Positions 1 through 8,564 of a stretch of DNA of 38,047 nt are shown here, piece by piece. Numbering within the stretch: position 1 is the stretch's first letter; the number at the start of each line of letters is the position of its first letter. The position numbers were made by a program, and so were the translations under genes. The notes below the pieces were generated by a model. The model was not told where the DNA came from and did no database searches. It was given only the letters and a program-made list of their open reading frames with translations. The DNA is from Solimonas soli DSM 21787. Lineage in GTDB: Bacteria; Pseudomonadota; Gammaproteobacteria; Nevskiales; Nevskiaceae. Where the stretch lies: NCBI RefSeq assembly GCF_000474945.1, contig NZ_KI440839.1:1-38047 (forward strand), given 5' to 3'.

Positions 1-190
1 GCGGGGGGAGGGGCCAGGGGAGGTGGGCGCCTGCATCGCGCACTGAACCCGCATCGCGCGCCGCACCGCCCTCCTCACCCAACCCTCTCCTCCCGCCGGT
101 AGGAGAGGGCTCGATACGCGCGCGGTGCTGTCGTTCCGGCGTCCCCCTCTGCCCGCTCGCGGGCGGAGGGGCCAGGGGAGGTGGGCGCTT
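1..190 (-). repeat. GC-rich palindromic repeat array, reverse orientation
   Basis: One and a half units of the dispersed repeat family of this window, reverse-complemented relative to the copies at 29-33 kb. The AGGGGAGGTGGG end occurs at about 16-27 and again at about 175-186, a period of about 158 bp. Between them lies the hairpin element CCCTCTCCTCCC/GGAGAGGGCT (about 84-111), preceded by CCTCCTCACCCAA. The first 27 bases are identical to the last 27 bases of the window. The array lies just downstream of the hns stop codon. No gene is seen in it. Confidence 0.85.
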
Positions 191-223
191 CTCAACTATT
201 ACCGGCGCGGGCATTCTCGTGTG

Positions 224-529
224 CTAGACGGCAAAACTTTCCCGCTTCTGTCCCTTCGCTTCCGCGTCGGCCAGCCATTTCGGCGTGCGGCCGCGGCCGC
301 TCCAGGTTTCGCCGGTTGCCGGATTGCGATATTTCGCGGCGACCTTGGCGGCCTTCTTTGCGCCGCGCTTCGGCGATTTTTCAAGGCCGAGATCGGCGAC
401 GGTGAGGCCGTACTTTTCCATCTTTTCGCGGATTTCGGCGATCACCTTCTCGATTTCCGCGTGCCGCAGGTCTTCGGCCTGCCGCGTCAATGCTTCGATC
501 TGCTTCAATAGTTCGCTATAGGTGGCCAT
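224..529 (-). CDS. hns: H-NS family nucleoid-associated DNA-binding protein
   Basis: A 101-residue protein with the H-NS family layout. The N-terminal half (about 1-45) is a charged helical oligomerisation region, followed by a basic linker rich in Lys, Ala and Arg (51-66). The C-terminal DNA-binding core YRNPATGETWSGRGRTPKWL lies at 67-86. The GRGR loop is the part that enters the minor groove of AT-rich DNA in this family. The length is shorter than E. coli H-NS (137 residues) but usual for the H-NS/BpH3-type proteins of beta- and gammaproteobacteria. H-NS proteins silence AT-rich, often acquired, DNA, and the neighbouring polysaccharide locus is AT-richer than its surroundings, so it is a plausible target; that link is inference. 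It is a single gene with its own likely promoter at 589-616. Translation starts at ATG 529 after a purine-rich stretch. Confidence 0.93.
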   Translation of the reverse strand: MATYSELLKQIEALTRQAEDLRHAEIEKVIAEIREKMEKYGLTVADLGLEKSPKRGAKKAAKVAAKYRNPATGETWSGRGRTPKWLADAEAKGQKRESFAV

Positions 530-892
530 GCTTTTCTCGTTTTAAATGCTGAATGACGCCGGATTATGCGGCCGGCTCGCGGGAGCGGATTCTAAACCGG
601 AATTTGCGAGTTTCAATCGCGCAGCATCGAAATAACATTGGGCAAGGCAATATGCCGATCCGGCTCCTCACTTTTAATGCAATGCCCGCGTCAGACATAA
701 TCGGTCGATAATTGAATCAGCGGAATATCGGCGCTGAAAAAATAACCGGCGAAGGCCACGGCCATCGGCCGCCGCTCGACGAACTGTCACCAAGCGCGAA
801 CACATTCACCTTGCAGCGGCACAAACGCATGGGATTCAGACCGCCGAGCGTTTAGTATTCCCGCCGCACTCGCCCCTTCCCCTTCCAGAAAC
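530..892. other. Intergenic region between hns and manB
   Basis: A 363-bp divergent intergenic region with no convincing gene. It is more AT-rich than the flanking genes. It holds the likely hns promoter at 589-616. I could not pick a confident promoter for the rightward manB-manC-gmm operon, although the transcript must start in this region or further upstream. Confidence 0.6.
589..616 (-). promoter_or_regulatory. Sigma-70-like promoter of hns
   Basis: On the minus strand a TTGAAA -35 box (611-616) is separated by 16 bp from a TAGAAT -10 box (589-594), about 60 bp upstream of the hns start codon. Both hexamers differ from consensus at one or two positions. Predicted from sequence only. Confidence 0.55.
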
Positions 893-2275
893 ATGCCCCT
901 GCCTCTCAGCTGCTTCAAGGCCTACGACATCCGTGGCCGTGTTCCGGACGAGCTGAACGAAGACATTGCCTACCGCCTCGGGCTCGCGTTCGCGCAGCGC
1001 TTCCAGTCTCGGCGCGTGGCGCTCGGCCGCGACATCCGCCACTCCAGTGCGTCGCTGCTCAACGCACTGGCGCACGGGCTTGCCGCGCGCGGCGTCGAGG
1101 TGCTCGATCTCGGTCTGTGCGGCACCGAAGAGGTCTACTGGGCGGCGCAGCAGGCGGGCATCGACGGAGCCATCGAGGTCACGGCCAGCCACAATCCCAT
1201 CGATTACAACGGCATGAAGCTCGTGCTCGGCGGCGCGATCCCGGTGTCGGGCGATTCGGGCCTGCACGATCTGCGCGAGCTGACGGCGGCCTCGACGGCC
1301 ACGGCGCCGCAGGGCCCGGCACCGATGCGCGCGGCAAGCTTTCGCGAAGGCCTGGTCCAGTTCCTGTGCCGCCATACGCCGGCGCCGGGCGGCAAGCGCC
1401 TGAAGATCGTCGTCAATCCGGGCAACGGCGCCGCCGGCCCGCTGGTGGAGGCACTGGCACCCCACCTCCCCTTCGAGCTGATCAGGATCCACTTCGAGCC
1501 GGACGGCAGCTTCCCGAACGGCATTCCCAACCCCCTGCTGCCGGAAAATCGCGGCGCCACGGCCGAGGCGGTGCGGCGCCACGGCGCCGATTTCGGCGTG
1601 GCCTGGGACGGCGACTTCGACCGCTGCTTCCTGTTCGACGAGAACGGCGGTTTCATCGAGGGTTACTACATCGTCGGCCTGCTGGCCGAGGCCTTGTTGC
1701 GCGAGCATCCCGGCCAGAAGATCGTGCACGACCCTCGCCTGACCTGGAATACGGTCGACGTGGTCGGCAAGGCGGGCGGCGTGGCCGTGCAGTCGAAGAC
1801 CGGCCATGCCTTCATCAAGGAGCGCATGCGGCGCGAGGATGCGGTCTACGGCGGCGAGATGAGCGCGCATCACTACTTCCGCGATTTCGCCTATTGCGAC
1901 AGCGGCATGCTGCCGTGGATTCTCGTCGCCAAGCTGGTGGCCGAAACCGGCAAGCCGCTGTCCGCGCTGGTCGGCGAGCGCATGCGCCTGTATCCGGCGA
2001 GCGGCGAGATCAACCGCGTCGTGCCCGATGTCAAGACCGTGATCGCGGCAATTCGCGGCCAGTACGAGAGCGGCGGCACGGTCGACACGACGGACGGCTT
2101 GAGCATCGAATTCCCGGACTGGCGCTTCAACCTGCGCGGCTCGAACACCGAGCCGGTGCTGAGGTTGAACGTGGAATCCCGGCACGATGTTGGCTTGATG
2201 AAACGCCGTACCGAGGAATTGCTGCAGGCCATCGACCGGCTTGGCGGCGCCGCGCAGGGAATGGCGCACGCGTAA
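893..2275 (+). CDS. manB: Phosphomannomutase / phosphoglucomutase
   Basis: A 460-residue member of the alpha-D-phosphohexomutase superfamily (ManB/CpsG/AlgC type). It should convert mannose-6-phosphate to mannose-1-phosphate, the substrate of the next gene, manC, and may also act on glucose-6-phosphate. All four active-site loops are visible: the phosphoserine loop TASHNP (97-102, Ser99), the metal loop DGDFDR (239-244), the sugar-binding loop GEMSAHH (321-327) and the phosphate-binding loop RGSNTEP (415-421). Length matches the 456-residue E. coli CpsG. The protein is cytoplasmic. It is the first gene of a rightward manB-manC-gmm operon, about 100 bp before manC. No strong ribosome binding site precedes the ATG at 893, which is nonetheless the start giving a normal N-terminus (SCFKAYDIRG). 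Confidence 0.95.
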   Translation: MPLPLSCFKAYDIRGRVPDELNEDIAYRLGLAFAQRFQSRRVALGRDIRHSSASLLNALAHGLAARGVEVLDLGLCGTEEVYWAAQQAGIDGAIEVTASHNPIDYNGMKLVLGGAIPVSGDSGLHDLRELTAASTATAPQGPAPMRAASFREGLVQFLCRHTPAPGGKRLKIVVNPGNGAAGPLVEALAPHLPFELIRIHFEPDGSFPNGIPNPLLPENRGATAEAVRRHGADFGVAWDGDFDRCFLFDENGGFIEGYYIVGLLAEALLREHPGQKIVHDPRLTWNTVDVVGKAGGVAVQSKTGHAFIKERMRREDAVYGGEMSAHHYFRDFAYCDSGMLPWILVAKLVAETGKPLSALVGERMRLYPASGEINRVVPDVKTVIAAIRGQYESGGTVDTTDGLSIEFPDWRFNLRGSNTEPVLRLNVESRHDVGLMKRRTEELLQAIDRLGGAAQGMAHA

Positions 2276-2378
2276 ACTGAAGCCCTGCGGGCCGCCACGC
2301 CGACTGACGCACAAACGTCAGGCGCGGGTTCCGCTAATTTGGGGCGCTTGGCGGAACGATGGTTAAATGGGGATTTCA

Positions 2379-3812
2379 ATGAACATGATGAACACCACGG
2401 CGAAGATCCTGCCGGTGTTGCTGGCGGGTGGCTCGGGCACGCGCCTGTGGCCGCAATCGCGGGAGCAGTACCCGAAGCAGTTCCTGAACCTGATCGACGA
2501 CAAGTCGCTGCTGCAGAACACCGCGCTGCGCGCCGCGCGCATTCCCGGCGCGCTGCCGCCGCTGGTGATCTGCGGCGATCAGCACCGTTTCATCGCCGCC
2601 GAGCAGCTGCGGCAGATCGGCATCAAGGACGCCACCATCATCCTCGAGCCGGCGGGCCGCAACACGGCGCCGGCCGCCGCCGTCGCCGCCCAGTTCGCCA
2701 AGGCCAGGTACGGCGAAGACACGCTGGTCTTCCTGATGGCCGCCGATCACGCCGTTCGCGACGTGGAGGCTTTCGTGCAGAGCGTGGTGACGGCATCGAG
2801 CGCAGCGAGCCTGGGCAGCATCGTGACCTTCGGCATCGTGCCCACGCGCGCCGAAACCGGCTATGGCTATCTGCGGCGCGGCGATGCGCTGGGCAACGGC
2901 GTGCACCAGGTGGCGCAATTCGTCGAGAAGCCCAATCTCGACACCGCGCAGAAGTACCTCGCCGAAGGCTGCTACCTGTGGAACGGTGGCCTGTTCCTGT
3001 TCCGCGCCGATACCTTCCTGCGGGAACTGGCGCAGTTCGAGCCCGGCATTGCCGAGCACGCCGAGCTGGCGTACACGCAAGGCAAGCACGATCTCGACTT
3101 CGTGCGCCTGCACGCGGATAGTTTCCAGAACTGCCGCAGCGATTCCATCGACTACGCGGTCATGGAAAAGACCGCGCGCGCCGCGCTCGTGCCGCTCGAC
3201 GCCGGCTGGGACGACGTCGGCAGCTGGGAATATCTCGCCACCCTGCCGCCCACCGATGGCCGCGGCAATGTCGTGCGCGGCGACGTGCTGCTGGAGGACG
3301 CGCACAACAACCTCGTCAGCGCGCATTCGCGGCTGGTGAGCCTGGTGGGCGTCAAGGACCACGTGGTCGTGGAGACCGCGGACGCCGTCCTGATCGCCCC
3401 GCGCGACCGCACGCAGGACGTCAAGAAGATCGTCCAGAAACTGAAAGAGTCAGGTCGTGGCGAAGCGCAGGCCCATCCGCGCGTCTACCGCCCCTGGGGC
3501 TGGTACGAAACCATCGCCCTCGCCGGCCGCTTCCAGGTCAAGCGCATCATGGTCAAGCCGGGCGCCAAGCTGTCCCTGCAGATGCATCATCACCGCGCCG
3601 AGCACTGGATCGTGGTGTCCGGCACCGCGCAGGTCACTTGCAATGACAAAGTCTTCCTGCTCGGCGAGGACCAGTCCACCTACATCCCGCTCGGCAACAA
3701 GCACCGGCTCGACAATCCCGGAAAAATTCCGCTGGAGATCATCGAGGTGCAGACGGGCAGCTACGTGGGCGAAGACGACATCGTGCGCTTCGAGGACATT
3801 TACGGACGATGA
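2379..3812 (+). CDS. manC: Mannose-1-phosphate guanylyltransferase / mannose-6-phosphate isomerase
   Basis: A bifunctional type II enzyme of about 477 residues (ManC/CpsB/AlgA/XanB type). The N-terminal nucleotidyltransferase domain makes GDP-mannose from GTP and mannose-1-phosphate and carries the signature GGSGTRLWP (17-25) and a FVEKPNL sugar-binding motif. The C-terminal cupin domain (about 365-477) isomerises fructose-6-phosphate and mannose-6-phosphate and carries QMHHHRAEHW (about 401-410). The start at 2379 is chosen because GGGGA lies five bases upstream; an in-frame ATG at 2367 has no such site. The gene overlaps gmm by four bases (ATGA). With manB it takes fructose-6-phosphate to GDP-mannose, the precursor for Gmd and Fcl encoded nearby on the other strand. 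Confidence 0.95.
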   Translation: MNMMNTTAKILPVLLAGGSGTRLWPQSREQYPKQFLNLIDDKSLLQNTALRAARIPGALPPLVICGDQHRFIAAEQLRQIGIKDATIILEPAGRNTAPAAAVAAQFAKARYGEDTLVFLMAADHAVRDVEAFVQSVVTASSAASLGSIVTFGIVPTRAETGYGYLRRGDALGNGVHQVAQFVEKPNLDTAQKYLAEGCYLWNGGLFLFRADTFLRELAQFEPGIAEHAELAYTQGKHDLDFVRLHADSFQNCRSDSIDYAVMEKTARAALVPLDAGWDDVGSWEYLATLPPTDGRGNVVRGDVLLEDAHNNLVSAHSRLVSLVGVKDHVVVETADAVLIAPRDRTQDVKKIVQKLKESGRGEAQAHPRVYRPWGWYETIALAGRFQVKRIMVKPGAKLSLQMHHHRAEHWIVVSGTAQVTCNDKVFLLGEDQSTYIPLGNKHRLDNPGKIPLEIIEVQTGSYVGEDDIVRFEDIYGR

Positions 3813-4285
3813 GCCTGGATGCGTCGAGCAGAACACTGCTGCCGCGACCAGAGTGGCTGAAGATTGTCGAGCACACGCCGCTCGTCTCCATTGATCTCAT
3901 CATTCAGGATGCCGAAGATCGTGTCCTGCTTGGCTGGCGCAACAACGAGCCGGCGCGCGGCACGTGGTTCGTTCCCGGCGGCGTGATTCGCAAAGACGAG
4001 ACTCTGGATGGCGCGTTTCAGCGGATCGCCAAAACGGAGATCGGATTGACGCTGCAACGCGGCGAAGCGCGCTTCGTGGGGGCCTTCGAGCACCTTTATA
4101 CGAACAACTTTGCAGAGATAGCCGGCATCACGACGCATTACGTGGTGCTGGCGCACGCGCTGCGTGTATCAACACTGCCGCTTCAGCCGGCCGATGCGCA
4201 GCATCGCGAATGGATGGGCCTCACGCCGGCGGAACTGTTAGACCATCCTCTGGTTCACGAAAACACGAAGGCGTACTTTCGCTGA
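3809..4285 (+). CDS. gmm: GDP-mannose mannosyl hydrolase (NUDIX)
   Basis: A 158-residue protein matching Gmm/WcaH. It hydrolyses GDP-mannose (and GDP-glucose) to GDP and free sugar by displacement at the sugar carbon, unlike usual NUDIX enzymes. The diverged NUDIX box typical of this subfamily is at about 57-80 (PGGVIRKDETLDGAF, then AKTEIGL), lacking the canonical REXXEE core. Other family motifs are GTWFVPGG, FEHLY, ITTHYVVLA and the C-terminal VHENTKAYFR. The start codon overlaps the manC stop (ATGA), so translation is probably coupled. It likely tunes the GDP-mannose pool feeding polysaccharide synthesis. It ends only 10 bp from the end of the convergent fcl. A decayed second copy lies at 5281-5498. 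Confidence 0.93.
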   Translation: MSLDASSRTLLPRPEWLKIVEHTPLVSIDLIIQDAEDRVLLGWRNNEPARGTWFVPGGVIRKDETLDGAFQRIAKTEIGLTLQRGEARFVGAFEHLYTNNFAEIAGITTHYVVLAHALRVSTLPLQPADAQHREWMGLTPAELLDHPLVHENTKAYFR

Positions 4286-4295
4286 CCGGGCGCAC

Positions 4296-5237
4296 TCAGC
4301 GGCGGAACCGCTCCTGATTCTCGATGAACCAACGATAGGTCTCCCGCACGCCGTCCCGCAGACCGATGCGCGCTTTCCAGCCGAGTGACGTCAGACGGCT
4401 CACGTCCATCAGCTTGCGCGGCGTTCCGTCCGGCTTGCTCAGATCCTGCGTAATCGCGCCTTCGAAGCCGACCACGTCACGAATCAGCTCGGCCAACTCG
4501 CGGATCGTCACGTCATCACCGACACCTACATTCACGAACTCCTCGTCCGAATAGTTCTCCATCAGGAACACGAGCGCATCGCCGAGATCATCCACGTGCA
4601 GGAACTCGCGGCGCGGCGTTCCCGTGCCCCACATCACCACCTCGCTGTCGCCCCGTTCCTTCGCTTCGTGGAACTTGCGAATGAGCGCCGGCATCACGTG
4701 CGAGTTCTCGAGATGGAAGTTGTCGCCCGGCCCATAGAGATTGGTCGGCATGGCCGAAATCGCGTCGAAGCCATATTGCCGGCGATATGCCTGGCACATC
4801 TTGATGCCGGCGATCTTGGCGACCGCGTACCACTCGTTCGTCGGTTCCAGCGGCCCCGTCAACAGGCAGCTCTCCGGCATCGGCTGCGGCGCGAGCTTGG
4901 GATAGATGCATGAAGAGCCCAGGAACAGCAGCTTCTTCGCGCCATGCTTCCAGGCCGAATGGATGACGTTGGTCTGGATGGCAAGGTTGTCGCGGATGAA
5001 CTCCGCGGGATACGCGTTGTTGGCATGGATACCGCCGACTTTGGCCGCTGCCAAGAACACATAGTCCGGTTTCTCGGCCGCGAAGAACGCGTCTACGGCG
5101 CCTTGGCTGGTGAGATCGACCTCAGCATGCGTGCGCAGTAACAGATTATTGAAGCTCTTCCGCTGCAGAGACCGCACGATAGCGCCACCTGCCAAGCCAC
5201 GATGCCCAGCTACATAAATCTTTGCCGCGAAATCCAT
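4296..5237 (-). CDS. fcl: GDP-L-fucose synthase
   Basis: A 313-residue short-chain dehydrogenase/epimerase of the Fcl/WcaG family. It epimerises and reduces GDP-4-keto-6-deoxymannose (the Gmd product) to GDP-L-fucose with NADPH. Visible are the Rossmann motif GHRGLAG (11-17), KVGGIHANN (66-74), the GSSCIYP catalytic serine region (107-113) and the YAVAK Tyr/Lys pair (Tyr137, Lys141). Start: the frame stays open upstream to 5345, but GGAG six bases before the ATG at 5237 and the normal N-terminus [14 protein letters not shown] favour 5237. It is on the same strand as gmd but separated from it by 372 bp holding a gmm remnant, whereas gmd and fcl usually lie close together. Confidence 0.94.
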   Translation of the reverse strand: MDFAAKIYVAGHRGLAGGAIVRSLQRKSFNNLLLRTHAEVDLTSQGAVDAFFAAEKPDYVFLAAAKVGGIHANNAYPAEFIRDNLAIQTNVIHSAWKHGAKKLLFLGSSCIYPKLAPQPMPESCLLTGPLEPTNEWYAVAKIAGIKMCQAYRRQYGFDAISAMPTNLYGPGDNFHLENSHVMPALIRKFHEAKERGDSEVVMWGTGTPRREFLHVDDLGDALVFLMENYSDEEFVNVGVGDDVTIRELAELIRDVVGFEGAITQDLSKPDGTPRKLMDVSRLTSLGWKARIGLRDGVRETYRWFIENQERFRR

Positions 5238-5280
5238 CATCCACTCCATGATCTTTTGAAGCAATGCACAACAACTAACA

Positions 5281-5498
5281 TTGATTGGAAAAGGCGTATG
5301 CGAGCATCTCCACGACGATAACACTGCAGGCGAGCCTTGCATCACGGCGCACTAAATGGCGCCGCGTTTGGACTCAGAGTGCGGAACCTGAAAGCACTAG
5401 GGCCGCCAGACCAGCACGGCGACCTACGCCGCTATACACCCACCGGAGTCTTGAACAACCCGGCAGTGCATCAAAACACCAAGGCCTACTTCCGGTAA
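5281..5498 (+). pseudogene. Remnant of a second GDP-mannose mannosyl hydrolase gene
   Basis: The plus strand between fcl and gmd reads as the last third of a Gmm protein split over two frames. From 5281 the frame gives [14 protein letters not shown] then AGEPCITAH, matching the family's LLGVFEHLYDDN and ITTHYVVL. After a stop at 5353-5355 the match continues in a second frame as AAFGLRVRNLKALGPPDQH, then TPTGVLNNPAVHQ and NTKAYFR, ending at TAA 5496-5498. The intact gmm here has PADAQHREW, HPLVHE and NTKAYFR at the same places. A one-base deletion near 5355-5363 would explain the frame change. No start or NUDIX box remains, so this is a dead fragment. Assignment rests on motif comparison by eye. 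Confidence 0.72.
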
Positions 5499-5609
5499 GA
5501 CCTCTCCCCGAAAGAGTCTCCTGGCACTACGCGCCGCCTTCTACCAGGAGTGGCGACGGCTCTTACCCTCCTGCGGAAGGCGCGCGCGCACTGGTGAAAT
5601 GGGTCGGCC

Positions 5610-6722
5610 TCACTCGTGAAAATCAAATGCCTGAAATCCCGCCAGCTTCACCATGCTGTCCCGCTTGGCGCTCTTCAGATCCTCGCGGACCATCTCGCTG
5701 ACCAGTTCCTCGAACGTGATCTTCGGCACCCAGCCCAGTTTCTGCTTGGCCTTGGTCGGATCGCCCAATAGCGTTTCTACCTCGGCAGGGCGGAAGTAGC
5801 GCGGATCCACCGCAACGATCTTCGTTCCCGGCTTCAGCTTCACCTCCGGATTCGTGACCGCCGTCACAATACCCACCTCGTCCACGCCGCTGCCCTTCCA
5901 CTCCAGCGCAATACCCAATTCCGAGGCCGCGCGGTCCACGAACTGGCGCACCGAATACTGCACGCCGGTCGCGATCACGAAGTCTTCCGCAACCTCCTGC
6001 TGCAGCATCATCCACTGCATCTCCACGTAGTCTTTAGCGTGACCCCAGTCGCGCAACGAATCCAAGTTGCCTAAGTAAAGGCAGTCCTGCAGGCCAAGTG
6101 CGATACGCGAGATTGCGCGCGTGATCTTACGCGTCACGAAGGTCTCGCCGCGCAGCGGCGACTCGTGGTTGAACAGGATGCCATTGCAGGCATACATGCC
6201 GTAGCTCTCGCGGTAATTCACCGTGATCCAGTAGGCGTACATTTTGGCCACCGCATAGGGCGAGCGCGGATAGAACGGCGTGGTTTCCTTCTGCGGAATC
6301 TCCTGGACTAGGCCGTAAAGTTCAGAGGTGGAGGCCTGATAGAACTTGGTTTTCTTGTCTAGCCCAGCAATGCGGATCGCCTCCAGCAAGCGCAGGGCGC
6401 CGAGCGCGTCGGTGTCCGCCGTGTACTCCGGCGCCTCGAAACTCACCGCCACATGCGACTGTGCGCCAAGGTTGTAGACCTCGTCCGGCTGAATCTGCTG
6501 GACTAGGCGAATCAGGTTGGTGGAGTCGGTCAAATCACCGTAATGCAGCACGAACTTGCGACCGGTCTCATGCGGGTCTTGATACAGGTGATCGACTCGG
6601 TTGGTATTGAACAGCGAGGCGCGGCGCTTGATGCCATGCACTTCGTAGCCCTTCGACAGCAACAGTTCGGCGAGATACGAGCCATCTTGGCCGGTCACAC
6701 CCGTAATCAAAGCACGCTTCAC
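5610..6722 (-). CDS. gmd: GDP-mannose 4,6-dehydratase
   Basis: A 370-residue Gmd enzyme that converts GDP-D-mannose to GDP-4-keto-6-deoxy-D-mannose, the first step to GDP-L-fucose. The Rossmann motif GVTGQDG lies at 8-14, the catalytic STSELYG at 131-137 (Thr132, Glu134) and the YAVAK pair at 156-160. [16 protein letters not shown] (32-47) and [16 protein letters not shown] are family hallmarks. Length equals E. coli Gmd (373). The start codon is GTG at 6722, preceded by a strong AAGGAG eight bases upstream. It works with fcl downstream on the same strand. Expression is probably from its own promoter in the gene-poor stretch upstream, though I could not fix one with confidence. Confidence 0.96.
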   Translation of the reverse strand: MKRALITGVTGQDGSYLAELLLSKGYEVHGIKRRASLFNTNRVDHLYQDPHETGRKFVLHYGDLTDSTNLIRLVQQIQPDEVYNLGAQSHVAVSFEAPEYTADTDALGALRLLEAIRIAGLDKKTKFYQASTSELYGLVQEIPQKETTPFYPRSPYAVAKMYAYWITVNYRESYGMYACNGILFNHESPLRGETFVTRKITRAISRIALGLQDCLYLGNLDSLRDWGHAKDYVEMQWMMLQQEVAEDFVIATGVQYSVRQFVDRAASELGIALEWKGSGVDEVGIVTAVTNPEVKLKPGTKIVAVDPRYFRPAEVETLLGDPTKAKQKLGWVPKITFEELVSEMVREDLKSAKRDSMVKLAGFQAFDFHE

Positions 6723-6862
6723 TCAGAAATCTCCTTTCAAAAAACGAAAAACAAATACCGATGTCCGGCAGACCGCACCGGCTCATAAGCTCGGCAACCG
6801 ATTTTAGACGAATGCAATATCCCTACCTAGGATGCCGCTCACGTCAGGCCTGCTCGCCATTT

Positions 6863-6880
6863 CCCTCTCCTGGGAGAGGG
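6863..6880. repeat. Isolated hairpin of the GC-rich repeat family
   Basis: CCCTCTCC and GGAGAGGG form a perfect 8-bp inverted repeat with a two-base centre. This is the core of the hairpin seen in all the repeat arrays of the window, here alone and without the flanking conserved parts. It is probably a worn or solo copy, 141 bp upstream of gmd. Confidence 0.5.
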
Positions 6881-6929
6881 TCTCCGTCCTTGAAAGCTGC
6901 CCCCTGCTTCTGCTTACAGACGGTATGGC

Positions 6930-7183
6930 ATGAATGCAATCAGCTACATCGCCGCGCGCGAGAACCCCGCCGCAACCATGGACTAAGCCCGTCAGGATCG
7001 GACTCCCGTCATCGTTACGCGCAAGCGTGAGCAGAGACTGTCGCAATGCTCTCGTTTGAAGAGTATGAGGTCCTGCAGGAGACTGTCTATCTACTCCAGC
7101 GCCCAACCGATACCAAGCAGCTCGTGAAAGCTACCAAGGCCTTGGAGGCACGGCGGAAAGAAACGGAAATCGACCCCAAGGGC
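6930..7183 (+). pseudogene. Decayed YefM/Phd-family antitoxin gene
   Basis: From ATG 6930 the reading frame gives MNAISYIAARENPAATMD, then TAA at 6984-6986 where the family has a Lys or Arg codon, then TPVIVTRKREQ. After two extra bases near 7035-7045 the match resumes in another frame at 7046 as MLSFEEYEVLQETVYLL, then LVKATKALEARRKE. YefM antitoxins have the pattern (M)xxISYSEARxNLxxTM, PxxITRxxxxxVVMxSLEEYxxLxETxYLL in the same order. So the gene carries one nonsense change and one frameshift. The second frame stays open to 7357, but homology fades after about 7183. No YoeB-like toxin is visible downstream. It is a relic of a toxin-antitoxin module. Confidence 0.75.
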
Positions 7184-7695
7184 ATGCCGGCAATTCTGAG
7201 CCATCTAAAAATGCATCGAATGCCTATCGGTAGCTCAACATTAACGGCAAGCATCGAATCACCCACACTGCGAGCATCTCATCATCCACACCTGCCCTCG
7301 ACGCAATCTTCATCCTTCAGCGGCGCTCTAACACTACTAAGCGCCGTCTTTCTCTGATACCCCCCAACAGAGGCGAAGTGGCTAGCTTCCCTTCTCAAAC
7401 AAATAGGAAAAGAAAATTATACTTGAGCCAGATATATGCAGAGATACTCTTAAAAAAACTTAATGATAGTTTGGCACGAACCTAGCCGTCACGGCATCCT
7501 CTCCAATTAAACCCAGATCCCTATTTCAAGGCGGTTAGTAAAAACGCACCGGAAGGCCGGCCAGAATGCGCCCCCCAGGGCAGAGAGATATTAATGACGC
7601 TCGCAGCTCAATTTCGAACAGCTAGCCGGCATTAGCGAAACGCTTCTTGACTTTGAAGCTGCCCCAGATCGACTACATTTTCTGGCCTTGATATC
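7184..7695. other. Gene-poor AT-richer stretch between the antitoxin relic and fkbM
   Basis: About 500 bp with no intact gene. Composition is clearly lower in GC than the gmd side. At 7601-7726 (+) a short frame reads QLNFEQLAGISETLLDF and then HFLALISKI. This loosely resembles the C-terminal DUF4351 segment of Rpn/transposase-like proteins (pattern LxxEQLExLxEALLDF), but it has no start and may be chance. The region looks like a junction where mobile or toxin-antitoxin DNA has decayed. Confidence 0.4.
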
Positions 7696-7720
7696 GAAAA
7701 TTCGATCCCATTGGAATCGA
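7696..7720 (-). terminator. Likely intrinsic terminator of the polysaccharide operon
   Basis: Reading the minus strand just after the fkbM stop codon, TCGATTCC and GGGATCGA can pair over eight positions (one U-G wobble) around a three-base loop, followed by AATTTT. This is a short-stem intrinsic terminator candidate 8 bases past the last gene of the locus. Confidence 0.45.
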
Positions 7721-7727
7721 GATTAAC

Positions 7728-8480
7728 TTAAACGGATAGAAAACGGTTTCTAAATAGGAAATCGGCTTGCACAGAATGGCCTGCGGAATCATAAGAGATA
7801 TTTTGAATGCCAACAAACAAAAATCCTCTTTCGTCAAGCCAACGAATCACCGATGACGCCAGTGCTTGATCCGTATAAAGCTCCACGAATGAGCATTCAG
7901 CATAAATATATTTAAATTTAGGCAAAAGATCCGCGCAAGCCATCAAAGCTTGCAATTCAAAGCCTTGGACATCCAGTTTGAGTAAGGCATTGCGGCTTAT
8001 CTCCGACGGCGTCAGAAACATCGATAACGGTGCCACCTGCACCGTAATCGTATGAACTTCATGTGTACCCGGAAAGAGTTCGTTTTGGCGGGGTGCGATG
8101 GGGAGAAGGGAGGAAGAGTCATCTCGCCCCGAAACATGAAAGGAAGTGCCTCCTCGTTCCGGTCCAATAGCGAAGCGATGCAATATCGCCGATTTATCTG
8201 CGGCAAAGATCGCCTCATAGATCGAGGCAGGATGCGGCAGAGGTTCAAAAGATATAATTCTCGCGCCTGGAAATAACCAGCGAGCCACAAGAGAAAACTG
8301 CCCACGATTGGCGCCTATATCAATCACTAACGAGCAATCAAGAGCGGCAAGACATTGGCAATGCTCGGTTGCTGCGGCGACCCCATGCCGAAATAAAACT
8401 ACACGGAACGTTCTATTTCGCAATACCGCAATCAACTTTCTAGCTCGATGAATCAATAAACCGATCTTTAGTCTTTTCAA
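7728..8480 (-). CDS. FkbM family methyltransferase
   Basis: A 250-residue SAM-dependent methyltransferase of the FkbM family. The SAM-binding motif I VIDIGANRGQFS lies at 52-63, FEPLP follows at 79-83 at the end of strand beta-2, and LLKLDVQGFELQAL in the middle of the protein is the family hallmark. FkbM enzymes O-methylate sugars or other hydroxyl groups, so it probably methylates one sugar of the repeat unit; the target cannot be told. It starts with TTG at 8480, preceded by GAGG six bases upstream. It is the last gene of the leftward polysaccharide operon, 84 bp after wcaF. It has no counterpart in the E. coli colanic acid locus. GC content is low, as in the next several genes. Confidence 0.87.
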   Translation of the reverse strand: MKRLKIGLLIHRARKLIAVLRNRTFRVVLFRHGVAAATEHCQCLAALDCSLVIDIGANRGQFSLVARWLFPGARIISFEPLPHPASIYEAIFAADKSAILHRFAIGPERGGTSFHVSGRDDSSSLLPIAPRQNELFPGTHEVHTITVQVAPLSMFLTPSEISRNALLKLDVQGFELQALMACADLLPKFKYIYAECSFVELYTDQALASSVIRWLDERGFLFVGIQNISYDSAGHSVQADFLFRNRFLSV

Positions 8481-8564
8481 AAGGCACCTCGACTTTTGGC
8501 ACCGCTAATAGTCGAATAACTGACTCGTACTCACCCCGCTTACTCTTGGTTAGATACAATTTTA

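Noticed and set aside
836-2314. Long open frame antisense to manB (492 codons)
   Set aside because: It lies opposite a gene with all family motifs; long antisense frames are expected at high GC, and its product matches no family I know.
7046-7357. Intact 103-residue gene
   Set aside because: Its first 46 codons are the C-terminal part of a YefM-type antitoxin whose N-terminal part lies upstream in another frame; the rest looks like read-through.
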